From assembly GCA_002699335.1 (NCBI GenBank), contig PACG01000009.1:1-22730 (forward strand): 22,730 nucleotides of DNA, written 5' to 3'. Position 1 is the first letter of the stretch; each line of letters opens with the position of its first letter. Positions 17,280-22,730 of the stretch are shown here, piece by piece. The notes under the pieces are model-generated. The model saw only the letters and a list, made by a program, of their open reading frames with translations, did not search any database and had not been told where the DNA came from. This DNA comes from Candidatus Poribacteria bacterium (GTDB lineage: Bacteria > Poribacteria > WGA-4E > UBA9662). Both the position numbers and the translations under genes were made by a program.

Positions 17280-18317
17280 ATGAAAATACCGATTCTTTAC
17301 GGCCCCCGGGATCTGCGTATTGAAGAGCAGCATCTTGATACCAACAATTTGAAACCCGACGAGATTTGGATTAAAACGGAGATTACCGCCTTCAAAATCG
17401 GGACAGACCGTGGTAACTACGAGGGAGCTGAGCAGGTTCCCGGTGCCCCGGGCTATCCAAGATGGGTTGGGGACAGCAATTTGGGAATTGTGCAAGGCGT
17501 GGGCAGCGCAGTCAGCTGTGTTCAGGTAGGGGACCGGGTGGTGACCCGGCAGCCACACCAATCGGAATACATCACCAAAGAATCAGCCAGCATCGTCAAA
17601 GTTCCGGCTGGTTCTCACCCAGAGGATGCGGTCTATGCACACCTATATGCCCTCAGTGCTCACTGTTATCGCAAAGCTCATTTCCAAGCAGGCGAATATG
17701 TAGCGGTGGTGGGGTTAGGTGTACTCGGATTAGGTGCCGTTGCACTAGGCCCAATTTTTGGAGCCCAGACGGTGGGACTGGGCAACAGTCCAATTCGGCT
17801 AGAAATGGCGGAACGTATGGGGGCTCGCGCCGCCTACATGTCCGACGATCCGGATCTGCCGGCAAAACTGGAAACTTTCACCAACGGCGTCGGTATTGAC
17901 CTGGTTATCCTGACGGCGAACCCCTGGTCCGCCTATCGGACATCCCTGCAAGTTGTTCGTCCCAACGGCCGCGTTTCGGTCGTCAGTCTTCTGGGGCGTG
18001 GAGAACCTCCGCTTGACTTCAACCCGCTGGCGATGGAATGGTTCTATAGCAAGGGGATTTCGATTATCGCGGTCTCGGGGCCAGCAGGTTATTTGTATCC
18101 TAATACCGCCCAACATTCACCTTTAGACACAATGCAAAACCGCTTTTCTGCTGATCACGCTGCGACCCATGTCCTCTCTTTGATGGCAGACGGTCGTCTG
18201 GAACCTAAACGCTTAATCACCCACCGCTTCCATTATACCGAAATGGTCAAGGCCTACGAGATGGCCTTCCATCGGGAGAAGTCAATGCTAGGTGTTATCT
18301 TTAATTGGCAGGATTAG
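17280..18317 (+). CDS. medium-chain dehydrogenase/reductase
   Basis: The 345-residue protein has an MDR GroES-like domain (TAFKIGTDRGNYEGAE, 36-51; WVGDSNLGIVQGVGSAV, 62-78; VGDRVVTRQPH, 83-93) and a Rossmann domain with VVGLGVLGLGAVAL (nucleotide loop GLGVLG, 145-150). The structural-zinc cysteine lobe is missing and the usual catalytic Cys position is occupied by FKIG, so it is probably zinc-independent despite the common zinc-binding label of such proteins. The start is ATG 17280 after AAGGGAA. It ends 20 bases before an aminotransferase gene on the same strand and follows an M81 peptidase pseudogene, so a dehydrogenase-plus-transaminase pair acting on one intermediate is likely. The substrate is unknown. 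Confidence 0.9.
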   Translation: MKIPILYGPRDLRIEEQHLDTNNLKPDEIWIKTEITAFKIGTDRGNYEGAEQVPGAPGYPRWVGDSNLGIVQGVGSAVSCVQVGDRVVTRQPHQSEYITKESASIVKVPAGSHPEDAVYAHLYALSAHCYRKAHFQAGEYVAVVGLGVLGLGAVALGPIFGAQTVGLGNSPIRLEMAERMGARAAYMSDDPDLPAKLETFTNGVGIDLVILTANPWSAYRTSLQVVRPNGRVSVVSLLGRGEPPLDFNPLAMEWFYSKGISIIAVSGPAGYLYPNTAQHSPLDTMQNRFSADHAATHVLSLMADGRLEPKRLITHRFHYTEMVKAYEMAFHREKSMLGVIFNWQD

Positions 18318-18337
18318 AAAGGATAGGAAAGTGAATC

Positions 18338-19678
18338 ATGTCTGAATTTACCCCTGATGTTACCCGTTCTTACCAACTTTACAAACGTGCTGGCGAAATT
18401 ATTCCCGGCTGGACTCAACTCATCAGCCGCCGCGCCAGCCAATTTGCCAACGGAATTAGCCCCACCTATGCCCAGTACGCCAAAGGCTCCCGTTTCATTG
18501 ATGTGGACGGAAATGAATATATCGATTGGGTCAACGCTGTCGGCGCGATCATCCTGGGGCATGCCGATCCGGTTGTCGATACCGCAGTCAAGGAACAGAT
18601 AGATCGTGGTAGCCTATACACACTGAATGGACCTCTGGAAATTGAACTGGCGGAGGAACTCATCAACACCATTCCCAGTGCTGAAATGGTTCGGTATACT
18701 AAAGGGGGTGGCGAAGCCTGCGCCGTCGCCACTCGCATCGCCAGAGGAACAACCGGCAGGGACAAGATCTTATTCTGCGGCTACCACGGGTGGCACGACT
18801 GGTACCAGGCAGCAAACTATCTGGTCGAGCCTGAAAGTGGCGAGTACCCATTTGCAGGGATTGAGCCGATCGGTGTGCCCAGGGTATTGGCCGGCACTGC
18901 TATTCCGTTTAGCTATGGGGATTTGACTATGCTGGAGAGGTTATTGGAGGAGAATCAGGGGGAAGTCGGGGCGATTATGATGGAACCCGCCCGCTCCAAA
19001 CTCCCTGAACCGGAATATCTGGAAGGGGTCAAAGCCCTGGCTCATAAGCACGGTGCACTGTTGATTTTCGATGAGGTGTCATGTGGTTGGAGGTTGGCGA
19101 TTGGCGGTTTACAGAAGCGCTTGGGCGTCATCCCGGACATGACCGTTGTGGCCAAGGCGATGTCAAACGGCTATCCGATGGGGGCAGTGGTTGGCTCCCA
19201 GGCAGCAATGGAACCTGCGGCACAAATGTTTGTTTCCAGTTCGTATTGGAGCGACAATATTGGGCTAATTGCTGCGCTGACCACAATTCGAGAACTAAAA
19301 CGACGCAACTCTGAAGCTCGCTTTAAGGAGTTAGGTGAGAATCTGCGTTCGGCGATAAATGGCGCAATTGCGGCCTCAGGTCTGTCCGGTGCTTGTACTG
19401 GTCTGCACACGAGCCTTGCTGTTACCCTTGACCTTCCTGATGAGACCCTGCAACCTAAAGTAAAAACCCTATTCATTCAGGAGATGTCACGGCGTGGCAT
19501 TCACTGCTACATGGGGTTCAAAGGGACCCTGGCCCACACTGAAGAGGAGATCCGGCTAACCGCGGAGGTAACAACGGAGGTCTTGATCGTGATCAAATCC
19601 GGCTTAGATAATGGCGACCTGGACAGTCTGTTAAATTGCGATCTGAAGAAGGATCCCTTCCGACGGTTGGTCCGCTAA
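18338..19678 (+). CDS. class III aminotransferase (glutamate-1-semialdehyde aminomutase-like)
   Basis: The 446-residue PLP enzyme has the fold-type I motifs of this class: KGGGEACAVATRIAR (122-136, phosphate-binding region), HGWHDW (150-155, aromatic stacking block), FDEV with Asp245 (pyridine-nitrogen contact), and the Schiff-base Lys273 in VVAKAMSNGYPMG. Asp245 and Lys273 match the numbering of the well-studied cyanobacterial glutamate-1-semialdehyde aminomutase. It lacks that enzyme's N-terminal signature, and its neighbours are catabolic, so a HemL role is unlikely; an omega-amino acid or amino-sugar transaminase is more probable. The start is ATG 18338 after AGGAAAG. It follows the dehydrogenase by 20 bases and precedes a second, broken aminotransferase by about 20, giving a tandem arrangement. 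Confidence 0.92.
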   Translation: MSEFTPDVTRSYQLYKRAGEIIPGWTQLISRRASQFANGISPTYAQYAKGSRFIDVDGNEYIDWVNAVGAIILGHADPVVDTAVKEQIDRGSLYTLNGPLEIELAEELINTIPSAEMVRYTKGGGEACAVATRIARGTTGRDKILFCGYHGWHDWYQAANYLVEPESGEYPFAGIEPIGVPRVLAGTAIPFSYGDLTMLERLLEENQGEVGAIMMEPARSKLPEPEYLEGVKALAHKHGALLIFDEVSCGWRLAIGGLQKRLGVIPDMTVVAKAMSNGYPMGAVVGSQAAMEPAAQMFVSSSYWSDNIGLIAALTTIRELKRRNSEARFKELGENLRSAINGAIAASGLSGACTGLHTSLAVTLDLPDETLQPKVKTLFIQEMSRRGIHCYMGFKGTLAHTEEEIRLTAEVTTEVLIVIKSGLDNGDLDSLLNCDLKKDPFRRLVR

Positions 19679-19699
19679 TGTGAAAATCTGAGGTGCAAG

Positions 19700-20045
19700 A
19701 TGGTTAAACAAAAGACACAAGCATTACTGATAGTGCCGTGGCGAAATACTTTGCTCAAAACCGGCGCTCGTGGGAAATGTCTGAGCAAGCAAAAGAGTCG
19801 CTGCCGGGTGGTAATACCCGTACCGGTGCGTAGATACCCTCTTCCCGGTCTACATAGATCGAGGTGAGGGTATCTACTGGATCGACCTGGATGGTCATCG
19901 CTTGTTTGATTTCGTCAACAACAACACGACGTTGATTTTGGGTCACGCTCATCCGGTCATAGTGAACAGCTTCAGGCTCTCGTGGCCCAAGGAACCGGCT
20001 TCTCCCGGTCGATATCGAACCAAATTTCACACCGCTTCAGCCTAC
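19700..20045 (+). pseudogene. second class III aminotransferase, N-terminal remnant
   Basis: Joining frames gives about 110 residues of a different member of the same aminotransferase family. After ATGGTTAAACAA and a frame change come TDTSITDSAVAKYFAQNRRS, then WEMSEQAKESLPGGNTRTGA, a TAG, another frame change, TLFPVYIDRGEGIYWIDLDG, HRLFDFVNNNTTLILGHAHP, and after a third shift LQALVAQGTGFSRS. The catalytic half (PLP lysine and DEV) is absent; the sequence passes directly into an IS5-type transposase remnant near 20046. The first and last frameshifts need only small corrections; the truncation is decisive. It is a divergent paralogue of the intact gene just upstream, not a copy of it. Confidence 0.82.
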
Positions 20046-20610
20046 CACGCCAGTCAATCTAGCATCTGCCCATAAGACCAGGTGGAAAATGGATTGATCC
20101 AAGGCCAGCAATTCCACTTGCCTGGCAAAAGAGAGTTGCTGAATAAGCAAACCAAGATTCAGACGATGATAGTCGATGTTAGTGAGCAACCAATTGAACG
20201 GCCTAAAAAGACATACACAGCCAGCCCAACTAGTCATCAATCAACATAGCTGACAAAAATCATCTCCGATCGAAGGTAGGCTACCGCTTTCAGTCGGGGT
20301 TGCAAACCTGATTTTCAGTTATTTAAGGAAAGCCAAACGGCAATCAGTGACCGGATTAGTTGTCTGGCTGATTCTGGCTATCAAGCCTTAACTGATTTGC
20401 ATGCCGATAGCTTGGGCTAATCCTAGGCCGAGTAGAAAAAGCGATCAATCGGAACTTAGCCCGAAGTTGTATTTAGATTGAGCATGTAATTGCAAACTGA
20501 AGGCCTTTTCTATTCGGTGCTAGCGTGATAGCAAGCGGCGACGACGTTTTTGACTCCGCTTTAATTTGATTGTTGCCATCTACAATCTTGAACTCAAACT
20601 CAAATCCTGA
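20046..20610 (+). pseudogene. IS5-family (DDE_Tnp_4 type) transposase remnant
   Basis: The remnant keeps the C-terminal two thirds of an IS5-type transposase across several frames: ENGLIQGQQFHLPGKRELL, MIVDVSEQPIERPKK (first catalytic Asp), HTQPAQLVINQH, DFQLFKESQTAISDRI, LADSGYQALTDLHADS (second Asp), IEHVI followed by LKAFSIR (Glu), RRRRF and LRFNLIVAIYNLELKLKS ending at TGA 20608. Stops lie at several points (after NQHS, after ADSLG, before IEHVI, inside the RRRRF stretch). Between PKK and HT the usual Tyr-Tyr-Ser-Gly-Lys-Lys-Lys block is missing, a deletion of about 11 codons between Lys-rich repeats. The N-terminal helix-turn-helix domain is absent and I find no terminal inverted repeats. 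It is an old, immobile element. Confidence 0.82.
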
Positions 20611-20628
20611 CTTTTGAAAGAGGTCTAA

Positions 20629-20784
20629 TGTGTCTATTCAGAGGCCGAAGTCGAACAAGTTCGCAGCGAAGTGGAATCTCAGATTCGGGCGATAGAAGGA
20701 CATCGCTTCCACCACATCAATCCCACTCAGATAGAAATGCCAATGTATACTTCAGTGATAGCTGAAAAGTCAAACAAGCCCTGA
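20629..20784 (+). pseudogene. unidentified coding remnant
   Basis: After a TAA at 20626, one frame stays open to TGA at 20782 and reads like real protein: VYSEAEVEQVRSEVESQIR, then AIEGHRFHHINPTQIEM and PMYTSVIAEKSNKP. It has no start codon or ribosome binding site. An amphipathic Glu/Arg helix followed by a His-rich turn is all I can describe. It follows the IS5 remnant and may be part of the gene that element entered, but it does not look like the missing aminotransferase half. The family is not recognised. Confidence 0.3.
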
Positions 20785-21803
<1,019 letters not shown>

Positions 21804-21836
21804 CCGCAACTAATTTAACAGAGAGGTATTACTATT

Positions 21837-22236
21837 ATGAATAAGTTTTTCCGCTGCAGAACTGGGGTACAAGGCGCTGGTTCTGACCAAAAAACTGTCC
21901 AAATTTTTTGTCCTTGTTGTACTGCTAATATCTTCCACTTCTATTGTGGCTTTGGCGGCTGATGATGGAGATACAGTCTGGACGACCGATGTTGCCGTCG
22001 ATCCCTTGTGGTTTTTGATTGTAGGTATATTGGTTTTCTTCATGAATGCTGGATTCGGATGTGTTGAAGCTAGTTTTTGCCGTGTCAAGAACGTTCGCCA
22101 ACATTTTGGCTGAAAATTTTGTCGTCTTTGTAATTTCATCCATAGCCTTCTGGGTTATTGGATGGGTAATTATGTCTGGGATAGCAACGGCATCTGGGCC
22201 TTACGAGTTGGCTCGTTACGGGTGATGACAGATAGT
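21837..22236 (+). pseudogene. amt: ammonium transporter, N-terminal remnant (copy 1)
   Basis: Starting at ATG 21837 after GAGAGGT, the true frame is soon lost and resumes as ALVLTKKLSKFFVLVVLLIS with a signal peptide ending VALAADDGD. It continues VDPLWFLIVGILVFFMNAGF, then GCVEASFCRVKN (the Amt GFxxVExGxxRxKN block). Another frame follows with FANILAENFVVFVISSIAFW and VIGWVIM, and then NYVWDSNGIWAL. That covers the first two or three of the usual eleven helices of an Amt/MEP channel. The remaining 300 or so residues, including the His pair and Phe gate of the pore, are absent before the next gene at 22402. At least two frameshifts plus truncation make it a true pseudogene. Confidence 0.85.
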
Positions 22237-22401
22237 TCTGTTATCGTGCTTATAAGCGGGTTTATGGTTCTATTACCAGCATTCCCGTGGGTTTTTAAGC
22301 CTAACGCTTGGCTGGTTAATTCTAAGTTTTTTAGTCTTTCCTAACTTTCTTTATCAATACAGCTCAAGAAGAAGTGCTGCATTTAACTTGGGAGTAATAA
22401 G

Positions 22402-22730
22402 ATGAAAACAATATCGCGTGTGTTCGCACGAAAATTAGTTCAGATTTTGCCAGTGGTATTACTGGCTGTAATTCTTTTGGGCTTGCCAACTGCTTCGTTC
22501 GCCGAAGATGAATTAGATTCCGGTGATACAGCTTGGATGCTGACCTCTGTGGCCTTGGTCTTGTTTATGACCATTCCAGGATTGGCTCTTTTCTATGGTG
22601 GCCTCGTCCGAAGCAAAAATGTGCTGTCGGTTCTGATGCCGAGTGATTCGCCTTGACTGGCCTCATTACCATTCTGTGGGAATTTTTCGGCTATAGGTTG
22701 TCCTTTGACACTACCGGTATGGTGGAAAAG
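22402..22730 (+). pseudogene. amt: ammonium transporter, frameshifted (copy 2; runs off right edge)
   Basis: This gene starts at ATG 22402 after GGGAG with a Sec signal peptide ([20 protein letters not shown], cleavage after ASFA). The mature N-terminus is [20 protein letters not shown], then [20 protein letters not shown], the hallmark first helices of Amt channels. Near 22645 the frame breaks (MPSDSP then TGA). One extra base, for example a third T in GATTC, gives [20 protein letters not shown] followed by DTTGMVEK, the expected next helix. The gene continues beyond the window, so later damage cannot be judged. With a single one-base lesion, sequencing error is possible. Glutamine/ammonium control by the adjacent P-II protein is expected. 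Confidence 0.88.

Noticed and set aside
19755..20030. 91-codon minus-strand frame
   Set aside because: It is the shadow of the second aminotransferase pseudogene, whose plus-strand motifs are unmistakable.

Overview
The window reads as a bacterial chromosome segment from an organism with many accessory catabolic genes. Several families here (xylose isomerase/Gfo-Idh-MocA pair, M81 MlrC-like peptidase, medium-chain dehydrogenases of the SAGTE and FKIGTDRGNYEG types, class III aminotransferases, pectate-lyase-like protein) are common in sponge-associated Poribacteria and similar uncultured lineages. That placement is inference from gene content; no marker gene in the window settles it. About half of the genes are intact and half are broken.

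Left third (1-7651). A minus-strand remnant of a 3-hydroxyisobutyrate-dehydrogenase-family gene runs off the left edge. It is followed by an uncharacterised membrane protein, then a sugar module (xylA, a small two-helix membrane protein, a Gfo/Idh/MocA oxidoreductase) closed by a very clear intrinsic terminator. Next come a minus-strand pair with a 4-base overlap (tsaB then a polysaccharide flippase), a tRNA-Ala(GGC) with a good promoter, a short coiled-coil ORF, and a frameshifted lipoprotein.

Middle (7652-13769). An intact (alpha/alpha)-barrel, pectate-lyase-like protein is followed by a small membrane protein. Two adjacent MacB/FtsX-type ABC permease genes are both broken by frameshifts and one also by an in-frame TGA. 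An intact NAD(P)-dependent medium-chain dehydrogenase follows.

Right half (13770-22730). About 1.9 kb of mostly non-coding or decayed DNA holds a small SD-led ORF, a signal-peptide-like remnant, and the first 17 codons of a TIR-domain gene behind a near-consensus sigma70 promoter. Then comes a plus-strand cluster: M81 metallopeptidase (pseudogene), medium-chain dehydrogenase (intact), class III aminotransferase (intact), a second class III aminotransferase (pseudogene), and an IS5-type transposase remnant. The window ends with glnB (intact) followed by two tandem ammonium-transporter genes, both damaged.

A recurring detail is that most frameshifts are repaired by adding one base to a short homopolymer. 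This is either a deletion-biased mutation spectrum or sequencing error. In-frame stops, internal deletions and truncations in the M81, permease, IS5, TIR and amt1 genes argue that at least those are real pseudogenes. I see no CRISPR array, rRNA, origin or intact phage, and no clearly new intact multi-gene system. The best candidates for new biology are the pectate-lyase-like protein, the dehydrogenase/aminotransferase pair surviving inside a decaying cluster, and the tsaB-flippase coupling.
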